From NCBI RefSeq assembly GCF_000948985.2, contig NZ_CP059733.1, positions 2,852,001 through 2,916,000 on the forward strand: a stretch of DNA of 64,000 nucleotides, in the 5' to 3' direction. Numbering within the stretch: position 1 is the first letter of the stretch; the number at the start of each line of letters is the position of its first letter. Below, one piece after another: positions 46,143-54,914 of the stretch. Origin of the DNA: Thalassomonas viridans. Its GTDB lineage: Bacteria > Pseudomonadota > Gammaproteobacteria > Enterobacterales > Alteromonadaceae. The notes under the pieces were generated by a model that searched no databases, had not been told where the DNA came from, and saw nothing but the letters and a program-made list of their open reading frames with translations. Both the position numbers and the translations under genes were made by a program.

Positions 46143-46326
46143 CTTCCTCTTGCTTTTTGATATTCATACCCTCTATCCAATCAACAGCCTACAGACGCAT
46201 AATTACTATTTTAGCTCCTGTGGATTATGTCTTAAAGCAGGCGCAAACCAAGCCAAAATGGGCCGTGTCTTGGAAAGGGGTAACCCCTTTGTATTAATGA
46301 ATTGGCTTGTAGTTTAGGAGTGGAAA

Positions 46327-46357
46327 CTTAAGAGAAGCTTAAGTTTTAGTTCTTAAG
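46327..46357 (-). promoter_or_regulatory. CTTAAG box cluster upstream of the monooxygenase gene
   Basis: CTTAAG occurs at 46327, 46338 and 46352; the first two are exactly 11 bp apart. On the minus strand the layout is half-site, half-site, eight bases, TAAACT as a possible -10. Apart from this and the attC-like remnant at its end, the gap 46143-46493 shows nothing. Confidence 0.5.
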
Positions 46358-46437
46358 GTGAACTTTGTATCAATTTAGTTACGGAGGTTGTATATTTCAG
46401 CGTAGATTTCGTTGAGGCTTGCCACACCACTTTGCGT

Positions 46438-46490
46438 TATAACGTCTAACTAAGGAGCGAATAGTTTAGCACTCAGTCCCGTCTGCGTAA
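46438..46490 (-). repeat. attC-like half-site remnant
   Basis: TAACGTCTAACTAAGG (plus strand) resembles the TAACGCTCTATTAAGG end of the better site at 57.9 kb. It directly follows the DUF2867-like gene. Only one half is clear. Confidence 0.35.
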
Positions 46491-46493
46491 TTT

Positions 46494-46990
46494 TCATATA
46501 CGATCGGCTTTAAGCGCCTGTTTAATACAATACTTTGCTACTAATTTATGGAATGGCTTTATAAATGCCATATACAGCTTACCCGATGTGGTTTTTAAAT
46601 TAACCAGCGTTGATACTGCAAATTCCTGTTCTGAGATTTTCAACACGGAAAGCCACATATCCATATTGGGTTCATAAGCCCCGCAAATAATCTCTGAGTC
46701 AGACACTAACTCAATAGTTAAAAAACCGGCTTTCTTCCCCTCAACAATGTCTTCCAAAGGAAGGCTCATTTCGGTATTGCTTGCAGAAAAGCCTAACCAC
46801 TTAACAATTGAGTTTCTGATTTTTAAAGCCCATTGAACTGGCATAGGTAAAAAGCCAAAAATGCTATGGTAGACCTCTATAGCTTCTAGGTCTTTTTTAC
46901 TGGTTTTGACCTTAAATGAATCACAATAATATGGATTAAGCTCTTTCCGTTTATTTTTGTTCCGTCTGGAAATTCTATTTCAGAAATCAA
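46494..46990 (-). pseudogene. DUF2867-family gene with a probable frameshift
   Basis: The 116-residue ORF begins at ATG 46844, but the same frame is open upstream with matching family sequence (NPYYCDSFKVKTSKKDLEAI) back to about 46950, where no ATG, GTG or TTG exists. The frame offset by one base has a TTG (46988-46990) and reads ISEIEFPDGTKINGK, a plausible N-terminus. A one-base indel near 46950 would join both. The C-terminal part has the DUF2867 pattern ending in YMAFIKPFHKLVAKY. Function of the family is unknown. Confidence 0.55.
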
Positions 46991-47023
46991 TGCTATGCCC
47001 TTATTGAATCATGTAATACTTTG

Positions 47024-47359
47024 TTAGCTTTTGTTTTTATTCGACTTCTTATTGTATAGAATAATAGCGGTAAAAGTAATTAGCACTAGGTATACGGCTG
47101 ATTTATACGCCAAGGTTGCATTAGGATTAGCTAAATACAACCGGGAACCATCATTAAAAAACAAAGCTCCGATCCCATAAATAACGGTAACAACTTTCAG
47201 GTAAAAGTATGAACCAGACTTGACCGAAACAGATGCAACAATTAAGGCAAAAATAGAAATAAACCACCCAATGGCCGACATAGCCCCAGGGACAACACTA
47301 GGTGCTAATGAAAACATTCCAATGAAGATAGCGAGCCATCCAACTATTTTTAATGCCAT
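47024..47359 (-). CDS. Small membrane protein with four TM helices
   Basis: A 111-residue hydrophobic protein with helices at about 4-22, 27-47, 53-69 and 84-102 and a Lys-rich tail. AAGGA precedes the ATG by 8 bases. The stop TAA lies within GCTAACAAA, as is usual where a cassette gene runs into an attC site. Family not recognised. Confidence 0.65.
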   Translation of the reverse strand: MALKIVGWLAIFIGMFSLAPSVVPGAMSAIGWFISIFALIVASVSVKSGSYFYLKVVTVIYGIGALFFNDGSRLYLANPNATLAYKSAVYLVLITFTAIILYNKKSNKNKS

Positions 47360-47387
47360 CTATTATTCCTTAATGCTGATTAATAAA

Positions 47388-47473
47388 TTAACTTCAAAAG
47401 TTAAAAGCATGAGCTAGAAAATAGCGTGAGCGTCAAGCCATGCTTTTGGTGTATTGTTGAAGTTTTGTTAGCC
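47388..47473 (-). repeat. attC-like recombination site
   Basis: An 86-base imperfect palindrome. Outer ends are GGCTAACA and GTTAA (minus strand); inner arms pair as CTTCAA with TTGAAG and AAAAGCATG with CATGCTTTT. It lies between two same-strand small genes. This fits the folded form of an integron attC site. Confidence 0.55.
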
Positions 47474-47480
47474 TAATGGC

Positions 47481-47659
47481 CTAAAACGGCATGCCTTCAT
47501 TAATCGGAATAGCCACATCAGCTCTCCAAGATGGTCCATTGACAGTAATTCTTGAAGCATGAGCCATTAATGCCTGTGTATTGTCATCATTGCCAATATT
47601 TTCCCACTTTATTACCGCATGACCATAATCTTCCTGTTGTTCCGCAGTTGATTTTTTTA
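47481..47659 (-). pseudogene. C-terminal part of an IS-split exported protein gene
   Basis: The minus-strand frame reads KKSTAEQQEDYGHAVIKW on to the end INEGMPF and a TAG at 47481. It has no start; its N-terminal half lies at 49403-49679 beyond the inserted transposase element. The two halves are aligned by the intact paralogue at 57407-57835, which ends INGGLPF. Confidence 0.7.
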
Positions 47660-47660
47660 T

Positions 47661-49402
47661 TTGCTTTGCTTAAAAAACGCACGAAAACAGCTTTTTTTTA
47701 AAATTTCCTTGACGCCGATCCCCTATCTTGATCTATTACTCTTTTTTGAAAGAGAAAAATCATGGCTTTCCCCTATACAAAAACACTTGAGCATCTTGGC
47801 CTTGTTGCCGGTTTCTGCAAGGAAATCGAATTAGCCAATATTATTGACGACAAATTGGGGGCTACGAATCGCGATGTCAGTTTTGGCCAACTCTTTGTTG
47901 CCATGCTCCTCAATGGCCTGGGGTTTACTGGCCGCACCCTGCATATGTACAGTGAATACTTTGAAGATAAACCGCTTGATAAGCTTATCGGCCCAGGTAT
48001 TACCCCGGAGCAGCTAAATGATGATGCATTAGGGCGTTGCCTTGACGCCCTTTATGACGAAGGGGTTTCCCCGCTTTATCAAAAAATCGGGGAAGCCGTG
48101 ATTAAGCATTTGGGACTACCTTGTGACTCGGTGCATCTTGATTCCACCAGCTTCCATTATGACGGGCAAGAGAAGCTGTCAGAGGCGGACTTTAACCCTA
48201 TTCAAATAACCAAAGGCTATTCCCGTGACCACAGGCCCGAGCTTAATCAGGTGATACTGAACCTGATTTGTGAAAATCAGTCCGGTATTCCGGTTTATAT
48301 GAAACCGGCCAGCGGCAACAGCAATGATATGGAAGGGTTTAAAAAGATTGTTAAATCCCATATCCAGAGTTTGAAAGCGGCTCAGGCCAGCCGTTATCTG
48401 GTCGCCGATGCCGCCCTGTATGTTAAGGACACCATCGCCCACCTAGGTGAGCTGGCTCAGTTATTTATAACCCGTGTTCCGCAAACCCTAAAAGAAGCCA
48501 AAACCCTTACAGCACAAACGCCGATGTTAGATTTTAAGCCAATCTGCGACGGCTATGAAGGCGTGTGGGCCGAGTCAGATTATGGCGGTGTAGCACAGCG
48601 ATGGTTACTCATTCGAAGCGAGCAAGCCCGCAAGCGCGAGCGCCATAATCTAGATAAACGCATACTGAAAAAAGCCGATGCTGAGCGGAAAACGTTTAAA
48701 AAATTGTGTCAGCAGGAATTTGCCTGCGAACAAGATGCACAAAAAGCCATTGAACACTGGCGTCAAAAGCAAGTTTATCTGGATGTTATCGCTGCAGTTA
48801 ACAGCGTGCCTGTTTATGGAAGCAAAGGTCGTCCGGCGGTTGGGCAACAACCACAAAGTGTTCATTATCAAATCACGGGCAACCTGTTTACACCACTAGC
48901 CAAGCGGGAAGATGCGCTCAAGCAACTGGGCCTGTTTATCATTGCCACCAATGACCTGTCAGAAAACCTGACCATGGATAAGGCGCTGAGTACCTATAAA
49001 TCGCAACAGGCGGTGGAGAAAGGATTCAGGTTTTTAAAGAGTCCGGACTTTTTTACAAGTGCTATTTATCTGAAAAAGCCTGAGCGCATAGAGTCGCTGC
49101 TCATGGTTATGACCACTTGCCTGATGGTTTATGCTGCGTTAGAGCATCAAATCCGTAAACAACTCAAAGCGCAAAACCGACACTTTCTCGACCAAAAGAA
49201 GCGACCGAGTCAAAAGCCAACGGCGCGTTGGGTATTCCAATGCTTCCAAGGCGTAACGCTGCTTTATTTAGAGGGGCAACCCCCTATGGTGGTCAATTGG
49301 AAAGCGCGGCAGCAAACCATTATTGACTGTTTAGGTTGCGTTTACAGGCAAATTTATTCCTAAAAGAGGTGCGGGACATCGGATCTTCTGTCGGGGGCTC
49401 CA
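47661..49402 (+). mobile_element. IS1634-like insertion sequence
   Basis: An element of about 1.74 kb carrying one transposase gene and splitting an exported-protein gene. TTTTTAT occurs at both junctions (47654-47660 and 49403-49409), which may be the target duplication, although this AT-rich match is weak evidence. No convincing terminal inverted repeats were found, so the ends are approximate. Confidence 0.6.
47762..49363 (+). CDS. IS1634-family transposase
   Basis: A 533-residue DDE transposase with an N-terminal DUF4277-type domain (HLGLVAGFCKEIELANIID, then LFVAMLLNGLGFTGRTLHMY). The catalytic core includes DSTSFHYDG, YLVADAALYVKDT and the C-terminal QAVEKGFRFLKSP with the catalytic Glu. 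Full length, so probably active. TTGATC and TATTACT-like signals lie just upstream. Confidence 0.88.
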   Translation: MAFPYTKTLEHLGLVAGFCKEIELANIIDDKLGATNRDVSFGQLFVAMLLNGLGFTGRTLHMYSEYFEDKPLDKLIGPGITPEQLNDDALGRCLDALYDEGVSPLYQKIGEAVIKHLGLPCDSVHLDSTSFHYDGQEKLSEADFNPIQITKGYSRDHRPELNQVILNLICENQSGIPVYMKPASGNSNDMEGFKKIVKSHIQSLKAAQASRYLVADAALYVKDTIAHLGELAQLFITRVPQTLKEAKTLTAQTPMLDFKPICDGYEGVWAESDYGGVAQRWLLIRSEQARKRERHNLDKRILKKADAERKTFKKLCQQEFACEQDAQKAIEHWRQKQVYLDVIAAVNSVPVYGSKGRPAVGQQPQSVHYQITGNLFTPLAKREDALKQLGLFIIATNDLSENLTMDKALSTYKSQQAVEKGFRFLKSPDFFTSAIYLKKPERIESLLMVMTTCLMVYAALEHQIRKQLKAQNRHFLDQKKRPSQKPTARWVFQCFQGVTLLYLEGQPPMVVNWKARQQTIIDCLGCVYRQIYS

Positions 49403-49679
49403 TTTTTATATATCCTGATGACTTTGCAGGTAACTCAGTATTCCCATTGCTAAAATTATAATAAGTAATACCTTGGGTCTGGATTGCACCATTTTTCCCA
49501 TAAAATGTAACACTCACCTTAACAGGGTTGTCAGAAATATTGCTCAGATAAACGAAAGTTCTCATGCCCAGATTCTCACCATACCAGTGCGATAACCGAG
49601 CTTTCCCGTCACCTGCAAATACGGAAAATGTATTAAAGCAAAGAACCAAACCTAAAACTTTTAATAAATTAATTTTCAT
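49403..49679 (-). pseudogene. N-terminal part of the IS-split exported protein gene
   Basis: Signal peptide at residues 1-22 (ending VFA) and a beta-rich body: FVYLSNISDNPVKVSVTFYGKNG, then LPAKSSGYIK, after which foreign sequence (MEPPTEDPM) starts. The open frame continues into the element to 49320, giving a 119-residue chimaera. The paralogue at 57.4 kb has the same landmarks (CFRVSNTSNVSADVTVTLYKENG; LPAQNTAYF). Confidence 0.7.
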
Positions 49680-49712
49680 AGTTTTCCCTTATATAAAAAT
49701 TTGTTTCCAGAA

Positions 49713-49796
49713 GGCTAACGCCTTAGTCTTATGATTTTATTATGCTTTGTACGGAACGCCCAGTAATAAAATTCCGATAACATCAATTTGTTAGCT
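49713..49796 (-). repeat. attC-like recombination site
   Basis: An 84-base near-palindrome with outer GCTAAC and GTTAGC ends. Inner arms ATTTTATTA and TAATAAAAT pair, and TTAT follows in both arms. It lies 33 bases upstream of the split exported-protein gene, where the attC of a preceding cassette should be. This is the most convincing attC-like site in the window. Confidence 0.6.
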
Positions 49797-49893
49797 GTAT
49801 TTGATACCACACATATCCCCCCTGTGGCAGGATTGTTGTCACCCCTTTGATTTAAGTTGTTAGCATTATTAGGGGGCGGTAATAAGGTTTGAA

Positions 49894-50391
49894 ATGCCCA
49901 AATATTCAGCAGAAAGAAAAGAAGCTATTCTCCGTAAGGTTCTCCCGCCACAAAGCCGGTCAGTGAGAGAGGTCGCCCTGGAGCAAGACATCCATTATCA
50001 AACCATATATGCTTGGATGAAAGAAGTCAGAGAAAAAGGTTTTACAGTGCCAGATAAGCCTACACCACCTGCTCAGTGGTCAGATGCCGAGAAGTTTTCA
50101 GTAGTCGTTGAAACGGCTTCATTCTCTGAAGCTGAGTTAAGTCAATACTGTCGGGAAAAAGGCTTATATGTCGAACAGGTTCTCACCTGGAAAGCTGAGT
50201 GTATGCAGGGGTTTAAAAACAGCAAAACCCAGCAGCAAGAAGCGCGCAAGCAGGCTCAGGCGGATAAAAAAGCCATTAAACAACTCAAGCGTGAACTCAG
50301 ACAAAAAGAAAAGGCGCTTGCCGAGACTGCCGCGCTGCTTGTTTTGCGAAAAAAGCTCAATGCGCTTTGGGAAGAAGACGAGGAGCATTAA
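49894..50391 (+). CDS. IS3-type transposase OrfA
   Basis: A 165-residue protein with an N-terminal helix-turn-helix (KAILRKVL to YQTIYAWMKEVREKG), a second such motif (FSEAELSQYCREKGLYVEQVLTWK) and a C-terminal coiled coil, as in IS3-family OrfA. The reading frame of OrfB is -1 relative to it and overlaps it. A correctly phased slippery heptamer lies at 50349-50355. Candidate element ends share TTGTCACC near 49841 and its complement near 53726. Confidence 0.8.
   Translation: MPKYSAERKEAILRKVLPPQSRSVREVALEQDIHYQTIYAWMKEVREKGFTVPDKPTPPAQWSDAEKFSVVVETASFSEAELSQYCREKGLYVEQVLTWKAECMQGFKNSKTQQQEARKQAQADKKAIKQLKRELRQKEKALAETAALLVLRKKLNALWEEDEEH
50349..50355 (+). promoter_or_regulatory. Programmed -1 frameshift site, A AAA AAG
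   Basis: The heptamer is in phase with OrfA codons (cgA AAA AAG). Slipping back one base leads into the OrfB frame with no stop, giving an OrfAB transposase, as usual for IS3 elements. Confidence 0.75.
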
Positions 50392-50835
50392 CCCCTTTAT
50401 CAGAGCGCAAAAAGCTGGTGGGGTTCATTGATGAAGCTTACCAGCAAGGTGCCCGCCGGGAGATGGCGTGTCTTGAGGTGGGCATAAGTTTACGTACTTA
50501 TCGCCGCTGGACCCCGGCGGGTCGATTACAGGAAGATAAGCGCCCGACAGCGATAAGGCCGGCACCACCAAATAAATTAACCGAGCAAGAGCGGGAGCAA
50601 ATTATTGAAGTCTGCAATAGCCCTAAATATGCCAGCCTACCGCCGTCTCAGATAGTACCGGCATTGTTGGATGAAGGGCGTTATATTGCCTCGGTATCCA
50701 CTTATTACCGGGTATTAAAACAGGCTAACCAGTTGCACCATAGAGGAAGAAGCCGGGCACCAGGCAAGGTAAATAAACCAACGACTTATACCGCAGAAAA
50801 TCCGAATGAGGTGTGGTCTTGGGATATTACATATT

Positions 50836-53114
50836 GTGTGCCCGGAGTTCAAGGCTAACAAGGAGGGTTTAAATTGAACCACGAACCGGTCTGAAATCCA
50901 TAAACACGTTAGCAGGAGCCAATGATTTATGGCTGTTCCTGGTTGTGCAGGGACATGAGTCTGAGCGGCAGTGACTTACCGTATGCTGGTAAGGTGATGT
51001 AACTCGCTGACAACGGGAAGTGAGGCGAATTCGTTAAGCCAAGATGCTTTTCTAGACTGAGTATTGGACGGATGAAGAACATGAACCGATTAATCCGCAT
51101 CTGTGGGCTGAAATGTCGCCACCGCCTACACGAATTAACAGGCGGTATGACGCTGATATTGCGTAAAAAAAAGTAGCGGCGCAATAACCGAACTGGCCGG
51201 TAAAAGATATGTACTTGTCAGTGGGTAAACGCTAAATCACAATTCTGCGTTTAAGCGTCATCATCTTACAGCACGATAAGGTTAAAGACTGCGATCGGCA
51301 TCCACCCCAATATGTTCGAGTTCAGGCCGGTAAACCGGGGAAGGTCTATTTGAATGTTAAGGGAGCACGACCCCGATGACAAATAGGCTGGCGGAGCGCC
51401 CGTAGTAGTCCGGGATGGGGAAAGCCCATTACATGGCGAAGGGGCGCAGCTTAATTGATTTACGTCGGCAAATTAGCTGACCCTAACAAGGTGAAGACCT
51501 TTGATAATCAGTGAAATGCAACGTAAATTAGCAACATGGACTCAAGCAAATAAAACGCGACGAGTCAACCGACTACTGCGTTTAGTCAGCCACCGACAAT
51601 GGTTGAAACACGCAGCCGAAATTACCTTGACTGCCAAAGGAGCGAAAACGCCGGGTGTTGACGGGATCACTAAATATCACTTACAAGACAGGTTGGATGA
51701 AGAGCTAATTATACTCAGCCAGGCACTGAGAGATGGCTCTTATCAACCTCTTCCTGCAAGACGAATTTATATCCCCAAAGCAAACGGTAAACAACGACCT
51801 TTAGGTATTCCTACCCTGAAAGATCGCATAGTGCAGCGCGCCATGCTGATGGTAATGGAGCCTATCTGGGAAAACGACTTTCACTCGTTATCTTACGGCT
51901 TCAGACCTGAGCGCAGTGTGCATCATGCGATTCGGACGGTCAAACTTCAATTGACTGATTCCAATCAGGAGAAAGGGCGCTGGGTAATTGAAGGCGATAT
52001 GTCGAGCTATTTTGATACAGTTCATCATCGATTATTGATGAAATGCGTCCGTAAACGGATTGCTTGTAAACGGTTCAATCAGCTACTCTGGCTATTTATC
52101 AAGGCCGGTCATGTTGAAAAGAACTTATTCTGTGCCACTCACCAAGGCGTACCGCAAGGGGGCGTGATCTCACCACTGCTGTCAAACATCATGCTTAATG
52201 AGTTCGACCAGTACCTGAATCAATGCTATCTGAGCAAGAAAGCGCGTAAAGATCGCTGGTACTGGAACCACAGTATCAAGATCGGTCGCAAGGGAGCCCT
52301 TGAAGAGAATCGGCAATGGAAGCCGGGAGTTGCTTACTGTCGCTATGCCGATGACTTTGTTGTCATCGTCAAAGGCACGAAACAGCAGGCACAGGCGATC
52401 CGGGAGCAATGCCGTGACTTTCTGGAAAACAAACTTAAGCTTACGTTGAACATGGAAAAAACCCAAATTACCCATGCCAATGACGGCTTTATCTTCTTAG
52501 GACACCGACTCATTCGCAAGCGAGGCCCTAAGGGCAACATGCGTGTGGTCAGTACCATCCCTAAAGATAAAGCCAGAGCTTTTACTTGCTCACTAAGCAA
52601 AGCATTATCTGGCGACTATAGCTGTAGCCCAATCGATAAGATAGAAAAACTTAACCAGAAACTTAAAGACTGGTCACAGTTTTACTGTCATACTGATTTT
52701 ACAGCTAAGGTTTATAGCAAGATAGATAGAGCGGTATTCTGGAAGCTGGCTTACTGGTTTGCCGTTAAGTTTAAAACCAGTATCAAGAAGCTGATGATGC
52801 AACTGATCCGGCGACCGGAACCCGGCAAAGCGAAAACTTGGGTTTACTTTGGTAGGAGCAACAAGGGCAATTTATGCGGCCAATCACTGTTTAGACTGGT
52901 GAGCAGCCCTAAACGTCCTTTCAGGTGGCGACTACCGGAATCTAATCCATACTGCCGGGACGAAGTCAGAAAGACCGTTAGCTCAAGCTATCGAGATGTT
53001 GCAATGGCTGTTAGCCACAATTAAGTGGAGAGCCGGATGCGCTGAAAGGTGCACGTCCGGTTCGGAGAGGAGAGGCAGGGAGATAGTTTGACTACGTCCT
53101 GCCTCTTACTCTAC
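50836..53114 (+). mobile_element. Group II intron
   Basis: Starts GTGTGCCCGG, a group II 5' consensus, and ends CTCTAC. Domain V is visible at about 53028-53062 (GAGCCGGATGCGCTGAAAGG and its GTGCACGTCCGGTTC arm), followed by a domain VI stem AGAGGCAGG paired with CCTGCCTCT. It encodes a reverse transcriptase in domain IV. The 3' end could be three bases away; both choices keep the host frame. Confidence 0.85.
51501..53024 (+). CDS. ltrA: Group II intron reverse transcriptase/maturase
   Basis: A 507-residue intron-encoded protein. The RT domain has RPLGIPTLKDRIVQ, SYGFRPERSVHHAI, GDMSSYFDTVHH, QGVPQGGVISPLLSN and the catalytic YADDF near residue 280. The maturase X domain follows (LSGDYSCSPIDKIEKLNQKLKDW). 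No clear HNH endonuclease with paired CxxC motifs is visible at the C-terminus. ATG 51516 is an alternative start to TTG 51501. Confidence 0.9.
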   Translation: MIISEMQRKLATWTQANKTRRVNRLLRLVSHRQWLKHAAEITLTAKGAKTPGVDGITKYHLQDRLDEELIILSQALRDGSYQPLPARRIYIPKANGKQRPLGIPTLKDRIVQRAMLMVMEPIWENDFHSLSYGFRPERSVHHAIRTVKLQLTDSNQEKGRWVIEGDMSSYFDTVHHRLLMKCVRKRIACKRFNQLLWLFIKAGHVEKNLFCATHQGVPQGGVISPLLSNIMLNEFDQYLNQCYLSKKARKDRWYWNHSIKIGRKGALEENRQWKPGVAYCRYADDFVVIVKGTKQQAQAIREQCRDFLENKLKLTLNMEKTQITHANDGFIFLGHRLIRKRGPKGNMRVVSTIPKDKARAFTCSLSKALSGDYSCSPIDKIEKLNQKLKDWSQFYCHTDFTAKVYSKIDRAVFWKLAYWFAVKFKTSIKKLMMQLIRRPEPGKAKTWVYFGRSNKGNLCGQSLFRLVSSPKRPFRWRLPESNPYCRDEVRKTVSSSYRDVAMAVSHN

Positions 53115-53735
53115 GTGCCTCAACAGTCAGAGGACAATATTTTTACTTATACATGATTGAAGATATTTACAGCCGGAAAATCGTCGGCTATGAAGTGCAT
53201 GAGCAGGAGTGTGGACAGAAGGCCGCCGAATTGCTTCAGCGCACCTGTTGGCGGGAGCATACCGTAAAAAGTCCGCTGGTACTACATTCTGATAACGGAG
53301 CACCAATGAAATCGGTGACGATGAAAGCCAAGATGGAAGAGCTTGGTGTTACCCCTTCGTATAACCGGCCAAGGGTAAGTAACGACAACCCGTTTTCAGA
53401 GTCAACCTTCCGTACGCTGAAATACCGCCCTGACTGGCCTTCACATGGTTTTAAGAATCTTGAGGAGACACGCAGCTGGGTACAGCAGTTTGTTGACTGG
53501 TATAACGAAGAACATAAGCATAGCCGGATAAAGTTTGTAACGCCTTCACAGCGTCATCAAGGATTGGATGGGGCATCCTGGCAGAGCGACGAAAAGTACT
53601 GGAAGCAGCTAAGACCAAAAGACCTCAACGTTGGTCAGGAGAGATACAAAATCTAGATCAGGTTGGAGCAGTAACCTTGAATCCCGAACGGGAAGTCAAG
53701 GAAGCAGCATAAGAATTAATCAAGTGGTGACAACT

Positions 53736-54008
53736 GTCTTGAAAAACGCCGTATCTGCTATGGATGCTGGAGAGTCAAAAGTGTCCGTCATCCGAGATAT
53801 TCTTTACTCTGATGAACATTTAAGCCTCTTTATTAGCACTCAATATCTTAGGTTATTAGAAAGAAGTGCTGAACCTTCTGCTATAGAAGCCTGGAAAAAT
53901 CGCATGAAATCTGGTTTAAACCAACAAGGCTTGATTAAAGAGCTTTTACTGTCTCAGGAGTATTTTGATTTAAGTATGAAAAAGGGATATGAGAGGAATA
54001 ATAAATAG
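53736..54008 (+). pseudogene. C-terminal remnant of a DUF4214-type protein
   Basis: Just beyond the IS3-type right end, the frame reads FISTQYLRLLERSAEPSAIEAWKNRM and GLIKELLLSQEYFDLSMKKGY, the pattern of a DUF4214 (phycobilisome-linker-like) repeat. It has no start of its own and is the only cassette-region fragment on the plus strand. The N-terminal part was not found on the other side of the element. Confidence 0.5.
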
Positions 54009-54102
54009 TGTAACGGTCTAATTATAAACTCATATGGCTAATCTTTGTTCTGATTCTAGCGGTGTCAGGTAGCTATTGTAGCTATTGTAGCTATGAGTCG
54101 AA

Positions 54103-54155
54103 GGGGTCAGATCAGTTGAACAATAATTTGTTTGCACAGCTCAATATCTGACCCC
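54103..54155. repeat. Palindromic repeat, copy 1
   Basis: GGGGTCAGAT and ATCTGACCCC bound a 53-base unit that also contains AATAATTTGTTTGCACAG. A degenerate copy lies at 57316-57372 on the other side of the IS21 element. It resembles small REP- or MITE-like repeats. Just before it is a triple TAGCTATTG repeat (about 54070-54096). Confidence 0.6.
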
Positions 54156-54220
54156 GGAGCTTCCCAGAGTGTTACGGGGAAGGAGGTTATATACCAGCTT
54201 TTATCCTACTAGCAGGAACT

Positions 54221-54607
54221 TTAATCAATTAAGGTGCTTGCAGGCATTGGTGTTAATATTTTATAAGCTCGTTCTTCAGATATAAGTGTCTGTAAATTAT
54301 ATTTTTGTGATTGATACACGCAATCAGCAGAAGCTGGCCTTGGATTGAAACTAGTCAGCAGGCTGCCAGAAGGCAGGTCATAATGAAGTAAATATCCGTT
54401 TGGTCCGTCGTATCTAACAAGGTCTCCTTCTGCACCAGTGCGCTTATAATATATATATTTTGTTTGTTGAGTGTTATTTAAAATACAAACTATTGCGTCA
54501 GGGGTCTCGGCGACAAATTTTCTTCCAGTAGCATCATCTGCACTAAAAACAGCTGAAGATGAAAATCCTGTAATGAAACCAATTATTGCTATAAATTTAA
54601 ACTTCAT
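54221..54607 (-). CDS. Small exported protein
   Basis: A 128-residue protein with a signal peptide (about residues 1-22, ending VFSAD). The mature part has two cysteines (VCILNN, DCVYQS) that could form a disulfide, and many aromatic residues. AGGAG precedes the ATG by 7 bases. Family not recognised; it is one of several small secreted proteins in this island. Confidence 0.65.
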   Translation of the reverse strand: MKFKFIAIIGFITGFSSSAVFSADDATGRKFVAETPDAIVCILNNTQQTKYIYYKRTGAEGDLVRYDGPNGYLLHYDLPSGSLLTSFNPRPASADCVYQSQKYNLQTLISEERAYKILTPMPASTLID

Positions 54608-54914
54608 GTTTTCTCCTTTTTAAAAGTTAATGTTATTTACAATAACCTAGCAATATCAGTGCATTATACAAGTGTCTAAACTGTTTTATGCATAAATTGC
54701 ATATTTTCATCCATCCCGATCACTCAATAACATCGATGCCGATCAGCCAATAACATCCATCGCGATCACCGAATAACATCGATGCCGATCACTTTTGGCT
54801 CAACATGTTATTGAGCGATCGACTTGATGTTATTAGCTCTGAATTTTCAATTTCATTCGTATTGTAGGTGTGTTTAACCGTTATCCTGTCATCTTTACTT
54901 TGATGGGGATAACC

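Larger units (their letters stand above)
50356..53656 (+). pseudogene. IS3-type OrfB interrupted by a group II intron
   Basis: OrfB (rve integrase type) is in two parts: 50356-50835 and 53115-53656. The first ends WSWDITY with the first catalytic Asp; the second continues STVRGQYFYLYMIEDIYSR and contains the remaining DDE residues (HSDNGAP ... PRVSNDNPFSESTFRTLKY). Removing 50836-53114 rejoins the frame exactly, with TGT spanning the junction. Splicing of the intron would restore a functional transposase. Confidence 0.8.

Noticed and set aside
46274..46290. Short palindrome AAAGGGG-TA-CCCCTTT
   Set aside because: Too short and without T-run or link to a gene end.
45988..46317. 109-codon plus-strand ORF
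   Set aside because: Mostly antisense to the N-terminus of the monooxygenase.
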